NCBI GenBank assembly: GCA_034430215.1
Contig: DAOUFE010000037.1
Span: forward strand, 28,443 to 92,442
Origin: UBA4782 sp034430215
Lineage (GTDB): Bacteria; Chloroflexota; Anaerolineae; Anaerolineales; Anaerolineaceae
Direction of reading: 5' to 3'
DNA: 64,000 nucleotides
A program made the translations under genes and the position numbers. How positions within the stretch are numbered: position 1 is the first letter of the stretch; every line of letters begins with the position of its first letter. Below are positions 9,067-17,230 of the stretch, one piece after another. The notes under the pieces were generated by a model. It saw only the letters and a program-made list of their open reading frames with translations, searched no databases and was not told the origin of the DNA.

Positions 9067-10773
9067 CTAATACAATTCATAGACCGAAAAGCCATAATAA
9101 TCGGTTGTTCTGCCTTCGATTTCATCCTCTGTGTACATGCCAGTGGCAGCATAGATCTCTCCATAATTTACCCGGCTAGAAAGATCCAGGTCGCTGATAT
9201 AAACATCGTTCACCCACAACTGGCCCGCGTCATAATAAGCAATCAGTTTGATCGTATTAGCCCCATAAGCACTGGTATCCAGATTGCTAAGATATCCGCT
9301 GGCGATCAATGCACCATTGCTGCTTCCGGTATTGTTATACAGTTCCCATTGTGTATCAGATGAGATGATTAACCGGTATTGCATGTTGGAGCCTTCATCA
9401 CGGAATAAGAAACCATAATCCCAGGAGCCCTCGCTGGTGTCGTAAGGATTAAAAAAGGTGGCTTCTACAATAAAATTCTGCACATAAACCCCTGCACTAT
9501 ACCCCGCGATATATCCATCATTGCTGTGCACCAGGCTGCCGTTCTCTGGGCCAAAAATAAGCTTTTGATCACCCATAGCCTGTGCGGTAGAAGTAAGTTG
9601 ATAAGCAAGTGCAGTCTCAGTCATCTGCATCATTTCTGCAGCCTGTGTAGCTTCATATTTCGCTGTCTTTGTTGCTGCCCGTACCTGGGCAGTTTGCTCT
9701 ATTGCAAGTGCTTCAGCAGTAGCAGTGCTGGATTTATTGACTGCGTTACCAATGCTATAGAGGGCAATACAGACTGCAATTACAGCCAACGCGATAACTC
9801 CACCAACAATCCCGATGATCATACCGGTTTTCGGCTTCTTTTTTACGGGAGCATATGGAACCTGAGGCGGAAGAAGGTCTTCACGCGGGTAGGTGGGAAC
9901 GCCTGCGACGGGAGAGACAGATTGGGTTGCCATCCCAGGTTGTATATAAGCGGATTGAACAGGCGAAACCCGTTGTCCGCCGGTCAGCGCTGCCTTGAAC
10001 TCCATCATGGATTGAAAACGGTTAGCTGGTACCATTTCCATTGCATGTGCGATCGCCATTCCCATGAAGGGTGGAACGCGCGGATTCACCAGATGAGCAG
10101 GTCGTAAAGTATCTCCGGCTACGCGCTGCACACTCTCTGGAGGATTGATACCCGTGACGAGCATATAGAGAGTGGCTCCCAAAGCATATACATCCGTGCG
10201 GGCATCGGTACTGCCTTGACCATATTGTTCAGTTGGTGAATACCCGGGTGTAATGGCTCGGGCGCCCATGGTTGTTTTCGTATGGCTGTCATACAATTTG
10301 ACCAACCCGAAATCCACCAGCACAGCTTTACCTTCCGGTGTCAGTTTGATATTGGCTGGTTTGATGTCACGGTGCAATACCGGCGGCACACGGCTATGCA
10401 TATATGCCAATGCATCCATCACCTGTGAGATCAATGCTGCTGCTCTGCCTGGTTCGAGAGGTCCCGATTTTTCTACCAGGTGTTGCAAATCTTCACCTTC
10501 TATAAAATCCATAACCAGATACTGCCCCTGGTCTGGGATGATGAAATGGTCAGTTACACGAGGGAGATTGGGATGGGAAAGGTTCGCCAGAACCGTAGCC
10601 TCGCGTAAAAACTGGCGTTGTGCTTCCTGTGAAGTATCCAGGTTTTCTTTTACCGCACAAGGTTTATCGAGGTTGGCGTCATGGGCTTTATAGACTGCCC
10701 CAAACCCGCCTTGACCGAGCAGTCGCTCGATTGTGTAACGATTATTAAGAAGATGACCGGGGGAAAGAGACAT
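9067..10773 (-). CDS. Receptor Ser/Thr kinase with single LamG-like ectodomain
   Basis: 568-residue membrane kinase. The kinase domain (~10-270) shows GQGGFGAVYKAH, CAVKENL, HRDIKPANIK and VDFGLVK. Its activation segment (KLYDSHTKTTMGARAITPGY) is identical to that of the kinase at 5016-7151, pointing to recent duplication or gene conversion. After a linker and a membrane helix (~313-338) comes an Ala/Thr/Gln-rich stalk (~340-395), probably a long helix, and then one LamG-like module (~400-568) ending EDEIEGRTTDYYGF. GGAG precedes the ATG by 6 nt. This gene is the intact counterpart of the TAA-interrupted kinase just downstream and shows what the complete ectodomain looks like. It is the last gene before the terminator. 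Confidence 0.93.
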   Translation of the reverse strand: MSLSPGHLLNNRYTIERLLGQGGFGAVYKAHDANLDKPCAVKENLDTSQEAQRQFLREATVLANLSHPNLPRVTDHFIIPDQGQYLVMDFIEGEDLQHLVEKSGPLEPGRAAALISQVMDALAYMHSRVPPVLHRDIKPANIKLTPEGKAVLVDFGLVKLYDSHTKTTMGARAITPGYSPTEQYGQGSTDARTDVYALGATLYMLVTGINPPESVQRVAGDTLRPAHLVNPRVPPFMGMAIAHAMEMVPANRFQSMMEFKAALTGGQRVSPVQSAYIQPGMATQSVSPVAGVPTYPREDLLPPQVPYAPVKKKPKTGMIIGIVGGVIALAVIAVCIALYSIGNAVNKSSTATAEALAIEQTAQVRAATKTAKYEATQAAEMMQMTETALAYQLTSTAQAMGDQKLIFGPENGSLVHSNDGYIAGYSAGVYVQNFIVEATFFNPYDTSEGSWDYGFLFRDEGSNMQYRLIISSDTQWELYNNTGSSNGALIASGYLSNLDTSAYGANTIKLIAYYDAGQLWVNDVYISDLDLSSRVNYGEIYAATGMYTEDEIEGRTTDYYGFSVYELY

Positions 10774-10899
10774 AACTACTCCAATGTTCTGGTAAGAAAT
10801 CAGGGTGTGCCGTTATCATAACACACCTGCATAGGATATGATGTTTACGATTGCTTAACGAATTCACAAAATATTTGAATTCTCGCGAATATTTATAAC

Positions 10900-12684
10900 C
10901 TAAATCCTTTTCGTAAGTTTTGCAAGCACCCAGGCGATAAATACACTACCTAACATGTAGATCATACTGTCTTTTATCAATTCCAGGATGCTGTACCCTC
11001 CAATTTGAATTTCAAGGTAGAAGAACCAAATTAAATGACTGATGAATGCCGCTGAAAGCATCATCCAAAAACCATATTTCCGGTACTTCGTTAATAAGAA
11101 AATGATTTCCACCGGTGCAACGGAAATTAGAGAGTATACAATGGATTGTCCGGGATTCAAATATTGCCCTATAATAATTGTCACTGCCGCGTACACCAGG
11201 GGTCTTTTTGTTGCTGCAGCAGCGAAAAGAGCCATAACTAATGGTATGTACGAAATCAAATACCACAATCCATCAGTAGTACTACCGACTAATCTCACAC
11301 ACATAATTGCGGTTATTGAAGTCAATGCTATCCAAAGGAGTGTCATCCAAAAGTTGGTTGGCTTCGATCCTGTTCGAGGTGCTGCCTTAGAAGAAGAACT
11401 GGCTTGCGCAATGCCTCCAACCTGGTTTGAAATCCCTGTGGAAGAACCAGCAACCGAAGCTGCTGCTGCGCTTTGATTCCATAATGGCTGTACCACCTGC
11501 GCTGAAGAAGGATGCAATACTGCATTACACCGCAAGCAGTTGGTTTGCTCTATTGGATTAGGGAACTGGCAAACCGGGCAGGTATTTCCAACCGAAGGTG
11601 GAATTTTCTCCGGTGGAGGTAGAACTGGTTGAGGTATTGCAACAGGTACCTTCTCTTCCACATCCGATAATGCGTTGGCGAAGGCGGTCGCAGTCTGCCA
11701 GCGGTCTGCCGGGTCTTGCTGCAGACCTGTTGCGATGATATTACTGATATTCTTTGAAACCAGGGGATTGATGGTATCCACTGGAGCAAATTTAAAGGGT
11801 GAATCTGCGGGATCACGGAGGGTGAGCAACTGATGAAGGGTAGCAGACAGTGCGTATATATCAGAGCGGGCATCAGTCTGTCCTTTTCCATACTGCTCGG
11901 GGGGTGCATACCCGGCTGTTCCAAACGAAGAAGTATCTTTCGATTTTCCGGGTTTAAATAATCGTGCCACTCCAAAATCGATTAGCCGGATATGCCCTTC
12001 ATCATCAAACATGATGTTAGAAGGTTTGAGATCGCGGAAGACAATGGGTGGATTTTGAGAATGGAGATAATCCAATACTTCACACAACTGTAGCGCCCAC
12101 CCTACCACTGTAGTTTCTGGAAAAGGTGTGGACCGTGATTCCAGCATCTCTTCAAGGGTATTTCCTTCAACCAGGTCCATTACCAGGTAATATTTGTTGT
12201 TCTCCTGAAAGAAATCAACCACACGAGTCAGGTTCAGGTGGTTAAGAGACGCAAGCAAGGTGGCTTCATGCCTGAAGGCATCGATAGCTTGCTGGCGTTC
12301 CACTGGATCAGTGATGGCACCATCCGACATTTCCTTCAATGCCCAATACTTGCCAGCAAGACGTGTATCAGCCACTTTATACACAGCTGCCATACCCCCT
12401 TTACCCAGTCGCCCTTCGATGAGATACCGTGAAGCCAGGAGAGTATTGGGTTGCAGCAATCCCGTTTGGTTGGTATATGTTGCTGCTTGTTGTGGAGAGG
12501 ACTTGGCAGTTGGAAGAGATCGCCCGCGCAGAGGTTCAGCACAGTTCAAACAAAAACGTGCCTGTACCGGATTAGGGGTTCCGCAGGAAGGACAGATCAA
12601 TTCTGAGACAAGAGGTTCCGAACAATTCTGACAAAACCGGGCAACATCGCGATTTTCAGTTCCACAATGAGGGCAGGTTTTCAT
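10900..12684 (-). CDS. Zinc-ribbon Ser/Thr kinase fused to ECF S-component-like membrane domain
   Basis: 594 residues. Two N-terminal zinc ribbons (CPHCG...CQNC at ~4-22 and CPSCG...CLNC at ~30-48), then a kinase (~85-340) with GKGGMAAVYKV, WALKEM, FRDLKPSNIM and IDFGVAR, then a third ribbon (~365-388, CPVC...CLRC), a Ser/Ala linker, and ~150 C-terminal residues (from ~448) with about five hydrophobic helices. The C-terminal part has a KRPLVYAA...GQ...E..FLLTKYRKYGFW pattern that looks like the YkoE/thiamine-type substrate-specific subunits of ECF transporters. That match is by eye only. If right, the kinase would be coupled to a vitamin-binding membrane protein. Its kinase belongs to a different subfamily (RDLKPSN) from the receptor kinases downstream. 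No ECF ATPase gene lies nearby. Confidence 0.88.
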   Translation of the reverse strand: MKTCPHCGTENRDVARFCQNCSEPLVSELICPSCGTPNPVQARFCLNCAEPLRGRSLPTAKSSPQQAATYTNQTGLLQPNTLLASRYLIEGRLGKGGMAAVYKVADTRLAGKYWALKEMSDGAITDPVERQQAIDAFRHEATLLASLNHLNLTRVVDFFQENNKYYLVMDLVEGNTLEEMLESRSTPFPETTVVGWALQLCEVLDYLHSQNPPIVFRDLKPSNIMFDDEGHIRLIDFGVARLFKPGKSKDTSSFGTAGYAPPEQYGKGQTDARSDIYALSATLHQLLTLRDPADSPFKFAPVDTINPLVSKNISNIIATGLQQDPADRWQTATAFANALSDVEEKVPVAIPQPVLPPPEKIPPSVGNTCPVCQFPNPIEQTNCLRCNAVLHPSSAQVVQPLWNQSAAAASVAGSSTGISNQVGGIAQASSSSKAAPRTGSKPTNFWMTLLWIALTSITAIMCVRLVGSTTDGLWYLISYIPLVMALFAAAATKRPLVYAAVTIIIGQYLNPGQSIVYSLISVAPVEIIFLLTKYRKYGFWMMLSAAFISHLIWFFYLEIQIGGYSILELIKDSMIYMLGSVFIAWVLAKLTKRI

Positions 12685-12710
12685 AAATGAATTGAATAAC
12701 TCCTTCCAAA

Positions 12711-12790
12711 CAAGGCTGTTCTGGAAAAGCCGTTTGCCAGCTCAAAGATTGGAATTAACTGGTTGACAAAGGGCTTCTTGAACAGCCTTG
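12711..12790. repeat. Long-range inverted repeat between genes
   Basis: CAAGGCTGTTC (12711-12721) and its exact complement GAACAGCCTTG (12780-12790) are separated by 58 nt in the 150-nt gap between two signalling genes. It could fold as a long-loop hairpin in the leftward transcript. There is no U-tract, so it is not a standard terminator. Confidence 0.5.
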
Positions 12791-12834
12791 AGATGATCCT
12801 ATAACCTGAGAATTCAGGCTCTTCTTTTTACACC

Positions 12835-14076
12835 TTACTTCTCAATAATTGCGACCGAATCCAACAATCCATAACCAGAGAAGGTCAACCATCCAGGTTG
12901 ATCCATATCTGGCGGAGCCAATTCGACAACACAAATTCCTTCCCCTTCATCCATCGATAATTCAACAGCATCAGAACTTATCTCAATGGAATACGTATGC
13001 GAATGTGTGTCAATGGCTTTTTGTATTGTGCAGTTTGCCATTTCGGCGCCATCGGTGTTCATAATGACCAGTGTTTGTTTTTCTACACTGAGTTCTACAT
13101 GGATGCCACTTACAGGTGAATTCTCCGAAATAGCAGTTTCCGTCGTTGCCCAATCCACTTCCAACACATTATTGGGAGCCGTCTCCAACAATGTTGCAGT
13201 AAACTCGATCGCTGAATCTTCTGGAAGAGTGAAGCTTTCCTTCGTTGTGATTCCTGAATCACCAGGCTGAGTGCTCGAGAGAGTGCACATGTCTGTTTCT
13301 TTATCTAAAGTCGCCAGGCTTGGTCCCCAGAGGGTCCACAATTCTAGATCAGTTGAGAATTCATCTCTAAACAAATTGGTGATGGGCTCTTCTGTGGCAA
13401 TAATTGTTGGGACGAGTGTCAATGTCGGCGTCACCGTTTCGGTAGGAGTTGGCTCTTCAGTTTCGGTTATCTCCGGTGTTTCTGTCACTTCGGGGGTTTC
13501 TGTGACTTCAACCGTGGGAGTTCCTTTGATAAATTTGCCAATGACTTCATCAATCTTGTCTTTGGGAAGGACATTGGTAAAGTAGAGCGCTACCAGAATA
13601 GCAACTGCACATAAGAAGAGCAGAACCAAAACAAGCAGAACGATCCAACCCTTTTTGCCACCCTTTTTCTTACGTGGAGGTTTCCCGCCTGGAGGAGGTG
13701 GGGGTACAGGTGGAATACCCTCAGGGGGTGTCGTTTCTACAACGGGTGCCTCACTCTGAACTGGTTGGGGTACTGGAGGAGCCGCGGGCGCAGCTACAGG
13801 TGTTAGAGGTTTTCCACAAAAGTTGCAAAACTTTGCACCTTCACGCACTACTTTATGGCAATGCGGACAAACTACCCCGTTTGTAGGTGTCGGGGCAGGG
13901 GCTGCTTCAGGTTGTGAAGCAACTGGTTGAGGAACTTCTGCCTGTGGTGTAGGAGCTTGCTGGGGTACATTTACTTGAGAAAGTGGTGTTGTACCAGGGA
14001 TTTCCGCGCCACAGCTACCACAAAACTTTGCTCCAATTCGAACAGGTTTTCCACAATTTGGGCAGGTTGCAGACAC
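12835..14076 (-). CDS. Membrane protein with two zinc ribbons and extracellular LamG-like domain
   Basis: About 413 residues from the GTG at 14076, chosen because GGAGGT ends 4 nt before it; an ATG 4 codons upstream and a longer frame to 14139 are alternatives. Two zinc ribbons (CPNCG...CGSCG at ~5-25 and CPHCH...CNFCG at ~70-92) flank a Pro/Gln/Ala-rich linker. A further Pro-rich and Lys-rich stretch leads to one membrane helix (~140-165), a Thr/Glu/Pro repeat (TETPEVTETPEITE, probably an extended stalk) and a beta-rich domain (~233-413) opening RDEFSTDLELW, as in LamG-like sandwiches. It has the plan of the neighbouring receptor kinases with zinc ribbons in place of the kinase, so it may act as a kinase-less sensor or partner. 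No enzyme motif seen. Confidence 0.85.
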   Translation of the reverse strand: MSATCPNCGKPVRIGAKFCGSCGAEIPGTTPLSQVNVPQQAPTPQAEVPQPVASQPEAAPAPTPTNGVVCPHCHKVVREGAKFCNFCGKPLTPVAAPAAPPVPQPVQSEAPVVETTPPEGIPPVPPPPPGGKPPRKKKGGKKGWIVLLVLVLLFLCAVAILVALYFTNVLPKDKIDEVIGKFIKGTPTVEVTETPEVTETPEITETEEPTPTETVTPTLTLVPTIIATEEPITNLFRDEFSTDLELWTLWGPSLATLDKETDMCTLSSTQPGDSGITTKESFTLPEDSAIEFTATLLETAPNNVLEVDWATTETAISENSPVSGIHVELSVEKQTLVIMNTDGAEMANCTIQKAIDTHSHTYSIEISSDAVELSMDEGEGICVVELAPPDMDQPGWLTFSGYGLLDSVAIIEK

Positions 14077-14204
14077 ATTCACCTCCATACTACAAGAAAT
14101 TGATGAGAACAAAATTGAATATGGGTGATAAGAACCCACATGAATCTACCCTAATAAATTGTACACCATACAAATCCATTTTCTATCAACAAATTTTTCA
14201 TATT

Positions 14205-16256
14205 TCAAGGATTCAATCTGTTAACGATCTCCTGCACCATTGCATTTTGTGGATCTATCTTCTGAGCAATCTTTAATTCTCCCATTGCCTCTTGATGACG
14301 GTTCAAATTGACCAGCACCAGGAATAAACGGGCATGAATATCAGCATCATTCGGGTCAAGCGAAGCAGCCTTCTGAAAAGCGTCCAATGCATTGCGATAT
14401 TTCTTCTGATCCATAAAGATTTCACCTGCAAAGTAAAATGCCATCGCGTTTCTTGGATTGAGTTTTTGCGCCTGTTGGAATTCTTTTATCGCCTGTTTAT
14501 TACGATGCTGTCGATAATATACCATCCCCATCAGCATAGCAGTTTCACATTCATTAGGCATCTGGCTGCGTAAGGATTTTGCCATTATCTCTGCATCTTT
14601 AAATTGACCGTTCATCAGCAAGGCATAACCCAGTTTTAGTGCAATTTGATTGTTATAGGGATGCTTTTGTAATTGTGCCTGCATGATGGGTACGACCAGG
14701 GTGTATCGTTTTTGCTTTTGATACAGGTCGATCAGCAGATCAATGGTCTTTTCATGATCCGGATCCTGACGGTAATTGGTTTCCAGCAAGCTGATCGCTT
14801 GATGGATGGATCCAACGATACAGTAAGCCACCGCAAGGATAAAAGTGAGATCAATATCTTTGCTGAATCGCTGCATTCCCTTCTCTAAAAGATTGATCGT
14901 ATCGAGGGGGCGCTTCAGTTCAATATAGCATAATCCTAATTCGCAATAAATTTGTGCGGTATAGACACCCATTTGTAACAACGATTCATAACTTGTAGCA
15001 GCCTGTTGGTACCGCTCCTGTTGAAAGGATTGTTTTGCTTGTGTCAGGATTACCTGAGCTTGTTGAAACGCAGGTGTGCCGGGTGCAGGTGGTTGAATTG
15101 AAGCAAATACCTGGCTGGCTGAGTTTACCGGATTTCCTATTGGGTTGATAACCGGCAGGAGTGGTGTCTGGCAATTTGGACAAAATTTTGCTCCTGGTCG
15201 AGTAACGCTATTGCATTTTGGGCAGCGGTTTTGTCCTGAAGCTGCATGCGTTTGGTCAGCGCCACAACGCGAACAGAATTTAGCACCTGCGCGTAAAGCG
15301 TTACCGCAAACCTTGCAGGTATTCACAACCTGCGGATGAGGGGGAGAAGGTGGAGGTGCAGGAGGTTTCGGGGAAGGCGTTGCAGGTTGTGGCTTGTTCC
15401 CGTAGGTTAGCGACTGCTTTCCCTGAAACGCTCGAAGAGCATCCAATAGTTCCGTTGCATTTTGATATCTCTGCAGACTATCCAACGACATGGCTTTCAG
15501 GATAATCGCATCCAGGGCTTTTGGTATATTTTTATTGAACTTACTGGGAGGAGGCAGTTCAGCTGATTGAATAAGCCGCTCAGAAGCATCAGTAGGTATC
15601 TGGATAGTAAGCAGGCAATATAGTGTAGCACCCAGGGCGTATACATCAGATCGTGTGTCTGTGCCGCTACCACTGCCATATTGCTCGGGTGGAGAAAATC
15701 CCAATGAGACTGCCTTTGCCATACGTACCGTTTTCGCTTTGGGATCAACTTTGGCAATCCCAAAATCAACCAGCACAGCCTGACCGGATGTATTGAGGCG
15801 CACATTACTTGGTTTGATATCGCGGTGCACGATAGGTGGAGTTCGTTTATGAATATAGGCTACTGCTTCACATAATTGAGTAATCCAGTCCATCACCTGG
15901 TCAAAGGGAAGCATAATGCCTTTGGTTTCGGCATCTGCAATAAATTCGAGCAAATCCTGCCCTTCGATATAATCCATGACAAGGTAATAAGATCGCCCCT
16001 CACTAAAGAAATCGGAGACGCGTACCAACCCATGATGGTTGAGGGATGCAAGCAGCTTTGCTTCGTTGGCAAACAAAGCCTGCGATTCAGGTGTGGCATC
16101 CATCAATTCTTTGATGGCTACTTTCTTATTAGCCAACCGGATATCCTCTGCCAGATAGACAGCACCATAACCACCCTCTCCCAGTTTACGCACAATTTTA
16201 TAGCGTTGACTGAGCATGGTGCCTTGACGCAGGGTATCGAATGAGTTGGCAGCCAT
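14205..16256 (-). CDS. Cytosolic Ser/Thr kinase with zinc ribbons and TPR repeats
   Basis: 683 residues without a membrane helix. Kinase domain at ~12-275 with GEGGYGAVYLAE, VAIKEL, HRDIKPSNVR and VDFGIAK. A Pro-rich linker follows, then two zinc ribbons (CKVCG...CSRCG and CPKCN...CPNCQ, ~315-370). Residues ~395-683 are tetratricopeptide-like repeats, with typical A.F.KAA.LDPNDA, AI.EF..A..LNP.NA and LGYALLM.G..... spacing. TPRs generally mediate protein contacts, so this kinase may be the scaffolded cytosolic member of the cluster. The ATG at 16256 is preceded by GGAG. It sits 24 nt after the membrane FHA gene and 65 nt before the sensor protein downstream. Confidence 0.93.
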   Translation of the reverse strand: MAANSFDTLRQGTMLSQRYKIVRKLGEGGYGAVYLAEDIRLANKKVAIKELMDATPESQALFANEAKLLASLNHHGLVRVSDFFSEGRSYYLVMDYIEGQDLLEFIADAETKGIMLPFDQVMDWITQLCEAVAYIHKRTPPIVHRDIKPSNVRLNTSGQAVLVDFGIAKVDPKAKTVRMAKAVSLGFSPPEQYGSGSGTDTRSDVYALGATLYCLLTIQIPTDASERLIQSAELPPPSKFNKNIPKALDAIILKAMSLDSLQRYQNATELLDALRAFQGKQSLTYGNKPQPATPSPKPPAPPPSPPHPQVVNTCKVCGNALRAGAKFCSRCGADQTHAASGQNRCPKCNSVTRPGAKFCPNCQTPLLPVINPIGNPVNSASQVFASIQPPAPGTPAFQQAQVILTQAKQSFQQERYQQAATSYESLLQMGVYTAQIYCELGLCYIELKRPLDTINLLEKGMQRFSKDIDLTFILAVAYCIVGSIHQAISLLETNYRQDPDHEKTIDLLIDLYQKQKRYTLVVPIMQAQLQKHPYNNQIALKLGYALLMNGQFKDAEIMAKSLRSQMPNECETAMLMGMVYYRQHRNKQAIKEFQQAQKLNPRNAMAFYFAGEIFMDQKKYRNALDAFQKAASLDPNDADIHARLFLVLVNLNRHQEAMGELKIAQKIDPQNAMVQEIVNRLNP

Positions 16257-16280
16257 AAAAATTCGATGTTCTCCGAAGGA

Positions 16281-17195
16281 TTACCTTAATTTGAATTGCA
16301 TTTTGGCAGCACCGATGGTAATGAGATCCCCATCTTTCAATGGCAACGTTGCACCAGTGGCAAGCGTTGTCTGGTTCACTAATACCGGTTGATTATCAGC
16401 AGTATTCTGGATAATGAATCCCTTTGCCTCTTTGAGAACCTGGGCATGATTTTTCTTCACCCCTTCATCGGGAATGTACACGTCACAGGCATCTGAAGAA
16501 CCGATCGTTGTTCTCCCAATCACTGATATTTCAGTGTTTGTACGTTTTCCGGCTATTACCTTGATCATCGCATCCTTAGCCAGTTCAACCGTCGCAGCAA
16601 TGATGCCGCCCAGACATGCACCAATTAAAACAATACCAACTGCTGAGAGGAATACCTGTGCCTGTCCGCTGTTTTGTAAAAATACCTGGGTAAGCAGGTC
16701 ATAAATAATTCCGCCGATCAAACCAGCGATCATACCACCCAACAGGCTGAAACCAATTCGTTTGATCTTTAGACTTAACATTCCCAGGCCCAACCCCAGG
16801 AATGCTCCAAAGGAAACCCAACCGATGATACGCGCCAGAAAACCTCCCAGGGTAAAACTGCCAAAAAGGGGATCCGTCAGGAAAGATGTTTCGAGATTTC
16901 CGATGAAAACAAAAGCCAGACCTCCCAATCCAAGACCCAGACCTCCACTGATAGCGCCAGCGATCGTACCGCCAATTAAACCCAAAAAGGTTCTCAGGAT
17001 CGAGCGCTTGACCAGCAAACCCTCCATCATGCCAATCGCGCCACCAATAAATAATCCCACGCCAATACCAGAAAGCACATTCGAGAGATGCACATTCCAA
17101 TCATCCATAGGAATGAGTCCAACGATCAACCACCCCAAAATACCGCCGATGCACCCGAGTACAACATTAAAGTAAATTTGCCAGGTCTTATTCAT
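16281..17195 (-). CDS. Polytopic membrane protein with C-terminal FHA domain
   Basis: 304 residues. The first ~215 hold about six to seven hydrophobic, Gly-rich helices (for example GGTIAGAISGGLGLGLGG and GGMIAGLIGGIIYDLL) of no family I recognise. Residues ~225-304 form an FHA domain: VIGRTTIGSSDACDVYIPD, then NHAQV, LVNQTTL and LKDGDLITIG. The usual Ser before the conserved His is replaced (VKKNHAQV), so phosphothreonine binding may be altered. FHA domains generally read Thr phosphorylation made by kinases such as the neighbours. The ATG has GGGA 4 nt upstream. Its membrane part could be a channel, a transporter-like sensor or only an anchor. Confidence 0.85.
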   Translation of the reverse strand: MNKTWQIYFNVVLGCIGGILGWLIVGLIPMDDWNVHLSNVLSGIGVGLFIGGAIGMMEGLLVKRSILRTFLGLIGGTIAGAISGGLGLGLGGLAFVFIGNLETSFLTDPLFGSFTLGGFLARIIGWVSFGAFLGLGLGMLSLKIKRIGFSLLGGMIAGLIGGIIYDLLTQVFLQNSGQAQVFLSAVGIVLIGACLGGIIAATVELAKDAMIKVIAGKRTNTEISVIGRTTIGSSDACDVYIPDEGVKKNHAQVLKEAKGFIIQNTADNQPVLVNQTTLATGATLPLKDGDLITIGAAKMQFKLR

Positions 17196-17230
17196 AGTTC
17201 CCTTTCCGGTTCATTTTGGTGCACATGCAT

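Noticed and set aside
9526..10107. 193-residue antisense frame and similar long opposite-strand frames
   Set aside because: They mirror kinase coding sequence, have no ribosome sites and no recognisable domains.
10815..10820. TATGAT as promoter before the kinase at 10773
   Set aside because: No -35 at a fitting distance and it lies within an imperfect palindrome; not enough to call.
12791..12834. Terminator after the sensor gene at 12835
   Set aside because: The short CCTGA/TCAGG stem has its U-rich tract on the wrong strand for the leftward gene.
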